The notes beneath the pieces were generated by a model. The model did not search any database. It worked only from the letters and a program-made list of their open reading frames with translations, and had not been told where the DNA came from. Shown here one piece after another: positions 34,801-44,200 of a stretch of DNA of 64,000 bases. The DNA comes from Urophycis tenuis. Taxonomy: Eukaryota > Chordata > Actinopteri > Gadiformes > Phycidae. The stretch is from assembly GCA_036785325.1 (NCBI GenBank), contig JAXIVH010000015.1, forward strand, positions 3,027,774 to 3,091,773, written 5' to 3'. The translations under genes were made by a program, and so were the position numbers. Every line of letters begins with the position of its first letter. Within the stretch, counting starts at the first letter, position 1.

Positions 34801-36572
34801 AAGACCAAGAAGTGCATCTCCACCGCTTCCTGTGGAGAGACTCTGAGGAGGAGGACATCCAGGAATATGCCATCACGAGGGTCAACATTGGTGACAAACC
34901 AGCAGGCTGTATTGCACAAGTCGCCATGCGGGAGACAGCCAATCTGCCCATGTTCCACCATCTTGCAGAGGAGCGTCGAGTGCTGGAGCAAGACGCATAT
35001 GTCGATGACATCTTGACCTCGCATGACGACCTGAACAAGCTCAAGCAAATCACTGCAAACGTTGAGCAAATCCTGGAAGCTGGTGGATTCTACATGAAGC
35101 CATGGGTCTACTCAGGCCAAAGTTGGAGGTCAGAACCAGGTGACTCCGCAAAGAAAGAACCCACAGTGATGGTCCTCCCAAACCAACTCTCAGAGGAGAA
35201 CAACAAAGCCCTGGGACTCGGGTACGATCCAGAGCGCGACAAGCTTCACTTGATGGTGGCTGTGAACTTCTCCAAAAAGAAGAAGAAAATGCGGCTGGGA
35301 GTGAACTTGTCAAGAGAGGAAGTCAGGGCCCAAGCACCAAATCCACTCACCCGACGAGAGCTTCTCAGCCAAGTCGCTGGGCTGTACGACCCCCTCGGCC
35401 TTGCAACACCGGTCAAGCAGAAGGGAGCCATCCTGGTAAGAAGAGCGTTCCAGGAGGCAAAAGTCAAGCACAGTCCAGCTGAGGATACATGGGATGCACC
35501 GTTGTCTGAGGGCCTTCGGGAGGACTCCATCTGCCTCCTTGAAGACCATGCAGAGCTCAGTTGGCTGAAATTCCCCAGAGCCTTGACACCGCCCAACTCT
35601 TGTGCCAAACCTTGCGGCATCACCTTCTCTGATGGCAGCGAGCGCTCCTACGGTGCTGTACTGTACCTGCGGTGGGAAATGCCACACAACGTGACCATGC
35701 GGCTGGTCGAAGCCAAAGCCAGGTTGACGCCTCTAGACCACAAGGGCGACGCTGTCAAGGCTGAAGTCTGCGGGGCCGTCTACGCTGGCCGGCTGAAGAA
35801 GCACTTCCAGAAGCACTGTAGCATCCACGTGGAAAAATGGTACCACGTGGTCGACAGCCAGACAGTCTTGGGGGCCATCCAACGTGAGAGCTACGGCTAC
35901 CAAACATTCTTTGCCAATAGAATTGGAAAAATCCAAGGCAGCACAAGCGTCCAAGACTGGTGGTGGATCCCTGGGCCCCTCAACATCGCAGACATTATCT
36001 CAAGAGGGGCAAGCCCAAAAGAACTGGATGAAGACACAGAATGGCAGCTTGGTCCCAAGTTCCTGAGTCTCCCAGAGAGTGAGTGGCCCATAAAGTCCGC
36101 AAAAGATGTTGCTGTGGAAGCTAGAGAGAACCTCATGCGCATCCAGAAGAAGGCATTCGTTGCTGCTCTAACCCGGGCTGGAGCAAAGAGGGAACCCAAG
36201 CTGGATCCAAGCTCAAACACCACTAATCTGCACAGGCCTCCTGCTGGATCCACTGTCACAAGCCTGGTGTCAGTTCAGCGGTTCAGCAGCCTAACCAGAC
36301 TTGTAAAGACTCTCGCACTGGTTTGGAGGGCCGCAAAAAACTTTCTCCGTTCCAAGGCCCGGGGAAAACCAAAGTGGGAGGCGGTCCCAATGACTGGTAC
36401 AGTCACTGTGGCCGAGAGAGAAGATTCCTTCAGAGACCTCTGCCTTGCAGCACAAGAAGGAGCCACCTTCGCAAACACCACAACAAACCGGCTGGTCGCC
36501 TACAGGGACGAGGCCAGCGGGCTGTTGCTGTGCGGTGGCAGGATTCAGCCAAAGTCACCAAGAAGGCCATGA
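31833..36572 (+). CDS. Pao/BEL Gag-Pol polyprotein (Gag, protease, RT, RNase H)
   Basis: One 1579-codon frame. Residues of about 1-220 are charged and helical, coiled-coil-like Gag. Cysteine/histidine clusters near residues 430-510 (CVCGEGGHRR, GACGKCLEVH, CKGLPNHHFYLC) fit the nucleic-acid-binding region. The aspartic protease motif is LMDLASDTNY near residue 595. Reverse transcriptase runs from about 900, with LVWNSSQKCKGQ and the catalytic YVDD at residue 1056. RNase H shows TFSDGSERSYG near 1265 and VVDSQTVLGAI near 1340. The frame ends just after LLLCGGRIQ, where integrase should begin, because of a frame change. The first ATG at 31833 is assumed to be the start. Confidence 0.93.
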   Translation: MAESTSLQQLKRARTTAKQRFTRQANSLLKSCKKMSPEELIEAFSKVKLDSEKVLEANEQVEIFIEEVELEATARTDIETEVRKTTEDCEQKLEEVEDVVQKVLWQSFGYSELTLALEAAEKDCKRLAGRKSEVKLEVYDLMLSNLERLVKAAKNSMRQWTRWAPEEERPDFQQRIWSVERSLQELTSEKAGLLQTKLDSKSSAKTPHQQPTIKLKPTALPQFDGNKCNYYLWRKEWEALQRQGEPTGSKEVKKIQLLESLEDKVARDLRLSTYGTAEEIFRVLENRFGNKTSIALEIIEELQALPPVKSHQPRRIVDLIQTVEKALYDLSALGNTGALKNPLVTKSLESKLPEGLKKEWLLHVSEEEDSEDASPEKRFDTLFKFLRSQEKIYEQLDQLKDDDASRRDTRVPQKHARNKTTNSQGTQAPCVCGEGGHRRKLYYCKKFKTLKVPERKEAVEQIGACGKCLEVHDVYAECKTTFLCKSEGCKGLPNHHFYLCPKAGSQDNGSRRPKPGPAQGGGKKCTEAQEEFLKSLPPELAQQCRNVFCNSVAKTLSSAVPRKSLLEENGLEEYPVIMMILEVTANAGQKIGTLMDLASDTNYITHEAAGELNLRSEDVTLIVHGVGGMQVTVKTKRYLLKIRVSTSKGTLRSHQLVCYGLDSIAEVSRHVPPKTLQRLFPDVALHELARPTKIELLISHKEGQLTPQKVRSIGDLVLWDGPLGKTVGGSHPDLLEEVKITAHGSRTHFARSMRTAAVDYREIIHGLVQPPQLAQASTSSANRDFMNWWKWDSIGAACEPRCGGCRCGNCQPGGKEMSISEERELEQIKSGLAYTNGDHHSEKPHWHAKYPWVEDPATLPDNRRAVEATFLRTEKQLAKEPKWKEAYKAQVHEMVERRAAFKLSKEDSASWIGPVWYISHLIAPNPHSVTTPVRLVWNSSQKCKGQSLNDLLLKGPDVLNDIRAVLLRFRQGVFAALGDIKKMYNSVWLEDQEVHLHRFLWRDSEEEDIQEYAITRVNIGDKPAGCIAQVAMRETANLPMFHHLAEERRVLEQDAYVDDILTSHDDLNKLKQITANVEQILEAGGFYMKPWVYSGQSWRSEPGDSAKKEPTVMVLPNQLSEENNKALGLGYDPERDKLHLMVAVNFSKKKKKMRLGVNLSREEVRAQAPNPLTRRELLSQVAGLYDPLGLATPVKQKGAILVRRAFQEAKVKHSPAEDTWDAPLSEGLREDSICLLEDHAELSWLKFPRALTPPNSCAKPCGITFSDGSERSYGAVLYLRWEMPHNVTMRLVEAKARLTPLDHKGDAVKAEVCGAVYAGRLKKHFQKHCSIHVEKWYHVVDSQTVLGAIQRESYGYQTFFANRIGKIQGSTSVQDWWWIPGPLNIADIISRGASPKELDEDTEWQLGPKFLSLPESEWPIKSAKDVAVEARENLMRIQKKAFVAALTRAGAKREPKLDPSSNTTNLHRPPAGSTVTSLVSVQRFSSLTRLVKTLALVWRAAKNFLRSKARGKPKWEAVPMTGTVTVAEREDSFRDLCLAAQEGATFANTTTNRLVAYRDEASGLLLCGGRIQPKSPRRP

Positions 36573-37747
36573 AGGAGTTGCTGGCACCCTGCTCAGAATG
36601 CGGCAAAAGGCTTGGGTTGTGCAAGGCAGGAGGCTGGCCCAGCAGGTCATTAACAAGTGCATCCACTGCAAAAAAGCGAGCTCAGGTCTGCCAGCAAGTG
36701 ATGGGTGACTTACCTATAGAAAGGGCAAGACCTGCTGCACCATTCCAGTTCATGTCGGTCGACCTGTTCGGACCTTACCTGGTCAAAGACGACATCAAAA
36801 GAAGAGTGTCCATGAAAGTCTGGGGAGTCGTCTTTTCCTGCATGGCAAGCCGGGCCCTGCATATCGACCTTGTCAACAGCATGTCAGCAGAAAGTTTCCT
36901 CATGACCTACCAAAGGTTCACCGCCATCAGAGGCCACCCCACCAAGGTCTGGTCAGACCCCGGAACCAACTTTATCGGTGCAAAGTCTCTACTGGAAGAC
37001 CTTTACAGCTTCCTGGGTAGCCAAGACATGTCAAGCCTGGAAGAGTATGCTGTGAAGAATGGGACAAGCTGGACATGGAAAGTGCTCCCCGCCGATTCGC
37101 CGCATCGAAATGGAGCTGCAGAAGCTGCCGTAAGGATTGCAAAGAAAGCCCTGCAAAGTCTGAGCAACCAGGCAAACCTCACCTTCAGCGAGTTCCTCAC
37201 AGCCCTCCAGATGGCAGCAAACCTGGCAAATGAGCGGCCTATTGATGCAAGGGTGCAGAGTCGGGAGGACCGCGTTCGATACGTGACGCCAAACTCTCTC
37301 CTCCTTGGCCGTGCATCACACACTGGTGATGTAAAGTCCTTTGACTTCCAGAACTATCCCCACAAGCGGCTCCGAGAGATCCAATCCCAGGTCAACGAGT
37401 TCTGGAAAGCCTGGTCCCAGCTCGCAGGCCCCAACCTGTTCGTCAGGTCCAAGTGGCACACCGCAGAAAGAAATGTGTCTGTTGGTGATGTTGTTTGGCT
37501 CTGCGATCAGAATGCCCTGCGGGGGCAGTTTAGACTTGGCCGAGTCGTCACTGTATCCCCCGATCCAAAGGGCATCGTCAGAGATGCTGAAGTTCTCGTC
37601 ACCCCAGGCAGCTGTGTCCCAGTCCACCCTCCGCAACCAGCGGCCCACACCTCCGGTGATCGGAACGAGAAACTCAACTGTGTGGTGCTGCGCAGAGATG
37701 TTAGGCGACTAGTTGTCTTATTACCTGTTGAGGAGCAGCACCCCTAA
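36546..37747 (+). pseudogene. Pao/BEL integrase region, split over two further frames
   Basis: After the Gag-Pol frame is lost, the HHCC zinc-binding part continues in a second frame (HQEGHEG near 36553, CIHCKK at about 36660). The catalytic core follows in a third frame from about 36676 to the stop at 37747. Core residues are Asp at 36761 (SVDLFGPY), Asp at 36956 (SDPGTNFIGA) and Glu at 37121 (NGAAEAAV). The second switch coincides with an A6 run at 36670-36675. The GGRI motif and the first zinc-binding His are closer than I expect in this family, suggesting a small deletion as well. As sequenced, no intact integrase can be made from a single frame. Confidence 0.85.
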
Positions 37748-37813
37748 AAGGTGGTATAGTTTGCTTTTTGTGGGCGACCTTCCTGTTCAAGCACAGGAAG
37801 TTCGAGTGGGAGG

Positions 37814-38920
37814 TGTCGCGTCAGACCAGGTCTGCGGCTGTTTGGCTAATTTTTTATTCTTAATTCCACTGGTAAGAAAATCGGGGGAAAAAAGGGTGTT
37901 GGAGCACAGCAAGCGCAGATTGGCTGATTGGTGAGGTACATAGTAGAAGCGTGAGGCAGCTGATCAGCGTCAGCTGCACTCGTTTCCAGTAATTTGGTTT
38001 GTGTGGCAAACCTAGTGCACAGGTGCGTAATCAACTGGCTAGGTTCAGTTTGAAAAGGACAGCCTGAGATGCACATGGAAGGTTGCTTTACTTGCTGGCA
38101 AAAACTTTTGAACCACTGTGCAAAAGACATCTGAAAGCTGAGGGGAAGCCGGTAAGCGCTGTTTTGTTTCCTCCGTGGTAGCGTTTGTAGCGAGCCATAA
38201 TGTGGTGTTGAATTGTGCTCCAGGTTTGTTTCTTGGTGTGAATGTTTATGTAAATATGTAGTGTTTCTTCCACTGTTGCAAATCTCCTTTGTTGTAATTG
38301 TAAGCTAAATAGCCCGGGCACAAGTAATGTCTGTGACTTCGGTGTTTGTTTAATGATTTGGCACTTTATAGTGGGGTCACTTATGGGTAAAAATTCAATG
38401 TATTTATTTTCGGTTAATCTTATTCATAGCTGTCTTAAAATCAGTATAGCTTGTATTTATAGTCTGGGTCTGAAGTGTAATAATGTTGCAAAGTCTATTT
38501 TTGATAAATTATTTATTACCAGCATATTTTCACATTGCTTGCATTTTGCACATTTAATACCCTTGACTAATTTCTGTTTTCCAATTTCTGTTCTGTTTGT
38601 ACGTCTCCCTCTAGGTTTTTTACCTAGGGGAAAGACGGACCCACAAAGCCTTGATTGTCCTTGATCGTTCCTTGTGCCTTTCACTGAACTGGAACTTTTC
38701 CATGAACTTTAATAAAAAAGAAAAAAAAGAGGAAAACCAAAAAGGAAAAACATTGTCTTGTCAAATCCCTTTGAGTGGAATCCTGCACCTTACACCTCCA
38801 TCAGATGTCCTCCTTTTCAAGTTGGGGAAAACTGCACAGGGGTTAACCAAACCAAAAATCCTGAAACAAGCAAAACTGAAAAACCAGCAGAAAACAAAAC
38901 AAAAACCCAACAACTTGACA
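37814..38920 (+). repeat. 3' LTR
   Basis: It has the same length as the 5' LTR. By eye the only difference is at offset 692 (38506). AATAAA is at 38711-38716. Confidence 0.95.
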
Positions 38921-38925
38921 GAAAT

Positions 38926-41230
38926 AAATATGCAATGCACAATGTCGGAATCTACTGTTATATGAGGTAGGAATAGCAGCATAAGTAAGCATAAATAGAA
39001 AGCGCAAACAGTAGTGAGTATTGACAGTGCAAAGTGAGACAATGCAAAAAAGAACAGTAGCCTACGGACAATAAGGAATTTGCTGGTGATGGGGATTTTC
39101 CTTGCTGAACACCATTACTTAGCGAACATGCATACATACCACTGTGGAGTATGTGTGGATTATGGCTGATTTAGCAGCCTCGCCATGGACCTGGTCAGAC
39201 TAATTGGACTATGGGGCTGAGTGAGGCTGAAAACCTGTTGCATAGTGAGTAATGTGCACAGGTTAAACCAGTCATCACCCGACACACTCAGGAAGATCTC
39301 CTGCATGGCGACATGTAGCATCAGGTGTCATTATATTTAACCTTCACAGTAAACTGGTTTCCAACAGCGTGGTGCGGTGTGCTTGTCTGGAGGAGCCCAG
39401 TGCCATGCTACACTAGACCCTTCATTAACTGTTAATTTAATTAAAGTTAATGAAATTGATGATTATTACTACATGTTAGTTAATATAGCCTACCCGAATT
39501 GTAACTGTTACCTTTAAGGCTATTGTAAAATTAAGCCGAATTGTAAATTAGGAAAAACAGTGTTGAATGTATCAATATCACCTATCCAAAAGGGGAGTAA
39601 AGTATTGCCCAATGTCCAATCTTTTGAACAGGACAAATCTGAAGAAAAAAAATGTAATTGATGAAATTAATTAATCTGCAGCTGTTTTGTTTGTTTGTAT
39701 ACGTGAATATCTTTCAACCTGAATCCCCACGGTTTGATTCTATCTACATCTTGGTGTCATTGTCTGGTGTGGAACAGAGAGCGATCCGGGCCGGAATTTT
39801 CTGTTCGAGCCCGACAGAACAGTAACCGAACCCGACCCAAGCTGGAGAGGCATCAAGCTTTTTGTGTCCGAGCCCGACACAGTTTTAAGTGTAGTTTTTC
39901 AGTCTTTCATTTCAGTTTTTCATTCATACGTCTGTGTTTATGAAAGACCGCCTTTATTAAGTGATGCAAAACGTTTGGACATGTCAACAAACAGATGAGC
40001 GCAACATGCGCGGGTTAACGCGCGGGTCAATTAAACATTTCAATTCGCGCAGATGTGACCGTGCCCGACCCGAACCCGAGCATAATTTACCCGGGTATCC
40101 ATCCTCTACTGTGGAAGAAGTCGGATTTCTGGGGCGGCCGAAGCACCGGCAGTCATCTTTCCATTGATTATCACGTTAATCTGTACCGCATCATTCTTTT
40201 AATGGGTTTGGGTAAAACCCATAACAGCATGATGAAATATTCCCACCACGTATCTGCGGCTCGTATGTTGGTGGCAACCTGAACTTGTCGACTTGTTATG
40301 GATCATTTTCAGCATTAAACTAAATGCGGAATAGCCTACCTATTTTGTTTGCGCATGCATTTTTCTCCTATTATTCTTTCAGTCGTTCCTTAACGCTAAA
40401 TTTCCTGAGCAAACACGCCCAGTTAAATGGACAATGGAAGAATGCTGCTCTCCTACATTATTTCCGTCCGACTCTTTTCCGAGTCTTTTTTTTTGCAAGA
40501 ACACTTACATGGTGCAGTGATGGAAAATACAATCTTTGACAGAATAAATGACACTAGTTAAAATTACACTATCTCTTCATACATGGCCGTGGTCAATTGA
40601 GATTCATGAAAGCTATTACAATGCTTGCTGTAGGCCTAAGCCAATGGCATGGACAACAGAATGTCGCAATGTGGAATTTCTATACAGGTTGCATGGGTTG
40701 AAATCTTGTATTGGGTGTGGATTTCTGCCATGCGTTTCATACATTGTACCTCCAGCGAAACTAATAGGCCTAATTATGGACTTAGTGACGAGTTTGAATT
40801 AACAATCAGCTGCTACTGGTTGGGGTTTTGCCTTTCAAATTTAAAGGAAAGAATGGGACAAAGTCGCATAATACAGTACAAAATCCATAAGGTGTCTTTT
40901 TTTTGTAACATTTTCCAATCAGGATGGTCAAGAAGTAATGAATGCTTCCGGGAAAGTCAGAGAATGTGTCTGTCAATGGGGCGTCTCTCTCTCTCTCTGT
41001 CTCTCATAAATAAAAGCACCGGTCTTTTGCCTTTGGCAGTCTGTTTGGTAGGCCTACCTTCAAGTGGACAGACAACTGCAGGTTGGTATTCCATGACACA
41101 TTTCCTACATTTCAAACAACCTTATACTCGTCCATACTCATACTTTTTTAAACGGGCTGCGTATGCTCACCCTTTGAATAAAAAAAATAATGATTTCACA
41201 ACTTAACCGAACCTGTATTTTTTTTCAGAT
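38926..41230. other. upstream region of the peroxidase gene, with repeats
   Basis: The first part probably continues the older repeat split by the LTR element. A segment at about 39780-40110 is rich in CCCGACCCGAACC-type motifs also seen at the ends of the hAT element at 44847-45661, so it may be a short relative. A non-coding 5' exon of the peroxidase may lie here, because the start codon sits right behind an acceptor-like TTTTTTTTCAG at 41228, but I cannot locate one. Confidence 0.4.
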
Positions 41231-44200
41231 ATGTACGAATTTATTTGTCTGCTAACTTTGGCTCTATTGAGTTTGCATTGCCAGGCAAATTATGGTAAGT
41301 GCTCCACCTTCCTCCTTTTTGTAATCATGTAAAGGACGCAGTGGCGGCCCTAGACCACTTCATCTGAGCTCTGTTAGAGGAGCCAGCCTCATGTAGGAAA
41401 TAAACCACAAAGTGGCGCCCCGTCATTGGAAAATAATACAATATCTTCGAATAGCGGGACACCCCATTGTGGTTTATTCCACGTACAGCAGAGTTACCAA
41501 CAACGGATAGGCCTACGCATACCGTTTTCCCATCAAAATTAGAATGCAGGTTTTTTTTAAACATGAAAACACCTGCTAGATGACTGACTCAGGTCAGTTG
41601 TAGAGCCTTTGCGGTTTTTTTTTTTACATACAGTTGTCACCGCTCAGAACTGCAAGTGTCGGAAACAAATAGGCATACAAATAACCAATGCAAAGATAAA
41701 CAAATACTAGTAGGCCTAACTATTTGCAATAACGGTAGCCTACATTAGTAATCCATTATTTAACATTAGCTGTGTAATAGGCATTCAGTTAATCAACAAT
41801 TTACTAATGGTCTAATAATCATTTACTAATGGCGTTCATGTCTAATGGGGTTCAGGTCTCAACTAAAGTATAAACTTCTACATTATTTAATAGGGTTAGG
41901 GTTAACCCCAACCTCTACAATCATAACCTTGTGCCTAATAATACTTATTATGACATACATTAACTGAGTCAATTAATGTATCCTTATTTTAAAGTCACCC
42001 TACTCGTGCATTGTGTGCGACTTCTGGGTTCTCCCAGCTTTATGAAACATGTTGTTTTATATTGACCATGACAATTTCGTAAAAGGGAGTCCAATCTCAA
42101 GGCTCTGCCGGTAAATGAAATTCACATTTGTATTGTGTCTATAGTTATATTTTCAAAGTTCGTCTATTATAACACAACCATGGACAAGGTTGAAAAATAG
42201 AAGTGAATAAACGATCACCAACTTCCTCTGAATTCCACTTGAAAATAAGCCAGGTTACTTTGGTGTTGCACTTTGGTCGTATTGTTGAAATAGTGTAAAG
42301 ACCCACCATTCGCCCAAAGAAATTCTGTAATAATTGCGTCTCATTCTGCGAGCTTGTTGTTATGGGAACACTGCCACCTCCTGGGCTCCCTCAGAACTGA
42401 GAGGGTCTCTATGGCGGCTACATAATACAATTACAATTACAACTAAAGCTGAGTCTAAAAGCAAACAAATAGTGTACGTGATAAACCATATCTTCAATGA
42501 AACTAATTAGCAAGGCTTGATGTGAAAGTAATCATAAACAATACATTTATCTCCCCTTATATTCATTCAGGTGCCCGCAGGGACTTCATCACAGACGTTG
42601 TCAGGGAGGCCATGGCTAAAGTGGATCTAGATTACGAGTACTCCAGGAAAGAGTAAGTGTCCGAAACTGATTACCGAAACATGGAGTCATTATGCAAGAT
42701 AAACATGAAATGTTCAAAATATAGATTCATAGACATGGCACATGTTAACGTTCACAGGAGTGTCGCACGTGTACGGAGGAGCATCGTAAATCCTGCAGAC
42801 ATCCTCAGAAACCTCAAACAACCGGTCGGTCTGTCGCGCAGTGCCATCCGTTCATCAGATTACATGGACCAAGCCGTGCAGCTGTTGGTTAAGAGGTCCC
42901 TTAAGGAGCATCGCATTCACAAGCGCTCTATCAATGCAACAGGTAGAGCTACGTGTTCTCCCCGTCACCATTATCCACATAGAAGAGGCACGCGCCTGGC
43001 ACTGCATGTTGGCTGACTCTGCTTCTTTGCGTCAATAACTCAGATCTGATTGACGAAGAAGACCTGAAAGTGATTGCAGACATAACGGGTTGCTCTGCCA
43101 GGCTTCTTCAACCATCTTGCAAAACCACGCCCAACCTAGAGAGGTTCCGCACCCCCAACAGTGAATGCAACAACAAGTAATTGTTTTTTTTTTTCCGACT
43201 GATTAGGAATGGGTTTTAAGATCTTTAGTGGGACCATGTTTCACCTTCTTATGACAAATGTTCTCTTTGTAAGTCGCTTTGGATAAAAGCGTCTGCTAAA
43301 TGCCCTAAATGTAAATGTAAATGACCAAAGTCTGTTTAATTGTGGCACCTATGGGTATCGTTGAGCCAAAACGGCCAAACGCTGTGTTATGCCACACACA
43401 GTCAGTGTATGTCAGGTAACTGAAGGGGCCAACCATTTATGTCTATCTTCCGCATTCCAGGAAAAACAGCCGCCTGGGAGCCTCAAACACCCCCTTCACA
43501 CGCTGGCTGCCACCAAAGTACCAGGATGGATTCTCGCAGCCAATCGGCTGGGACCCTAAAAAGAAACTCAACAATCACCTCCTCCCTTTTGTAAGTAGTC
43601 AACTATAATATAATAAAAAAATAAGAATTTATTCTAACATAGTTGGCGCATAGAGAAGAGTATTACAATGTTGCTCAATCTTCTGCTTAATCTGTTGTTT
43701 GACCGAGACAATTGCATCCTTATCCCCTTCGCCTCACCAGGTGCGAAGAGTTTCCAACAGAATCTTGAACACATCGAATGACGAGGTGCTAAGTGACCCA
43801 CTCTACACCCACCTGGTGACCATCTTTGGCCAGTGGAACGACCATGACCTCACCTTTACCCCACATATCCCTGTCATCCGGTCATTCAACGATGGGATCG
43901 ACTGCACCAAGACGTGCGACATGACAGAGCCGTGCTTTCCTATTGCGGTTGGTTCAATATACACACACACTGCAATAGAGTGGCGCTTACCATCCTCGAG
44001 TAGCCTGGCTGACGCGTCCACATCTCGATGAGATGGTGGTCTGGGAACTAGGTGTGCATTTTCTCGTATTTGAGGCGTGGTTTACGAATGCCTAGAGCCG
44101 TTTATTGGGCGCTACGAATGTCTATCTTCACATGCTGCTTTGCGTCTGCTTTGGCGTCTGGTTCTTCACATGCTGCTTTGCGCGCGATTCATAGCCAATT

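Larger units (their letters stand above)
30472..38920 (+). mobile_element. Pao/BEL-type LTR retrotransposon, structurally complete
   Basis: Two direct LTRs of 1107 bp (30472-31578 and 37814-38920) begin TGTCGCG and end TTGACA. They flank a 6235-bp interior and are bordered by the 5-bp duplication GAAAT (30467-30471 and 38921-38925), the usual size for Pao/BEL. The interior encodes gag, protease, reverse transcriptase, RNase H and integrase in that order. A purine-rich GTGGGAGG precedes the 3' LTR. I could not assign a primer-binding site with confidence. The LTRs appear to differ only at 31164 (C) versus 38506 (A), so the insertion is recent. Confidence 0.95.

Noticed and set aside
34652..35687. 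Long open frames antisense to the Pao/BEL polyprotein
   Set aside because: They mirror the coding strand of a long, stop-free frame and show no domains of their own.
40649..41206. 185-codon open frame upstream of the peroxidase
   Set aside because: No family motif is present, and it includes simple CT-repeat sequence. It is probably chance.
41340..41420. CAGTGGCGGCCCTAGACC as a hAT end in peroxidase intron 1
   Set aside because: No matching right end or target duplication could be found.
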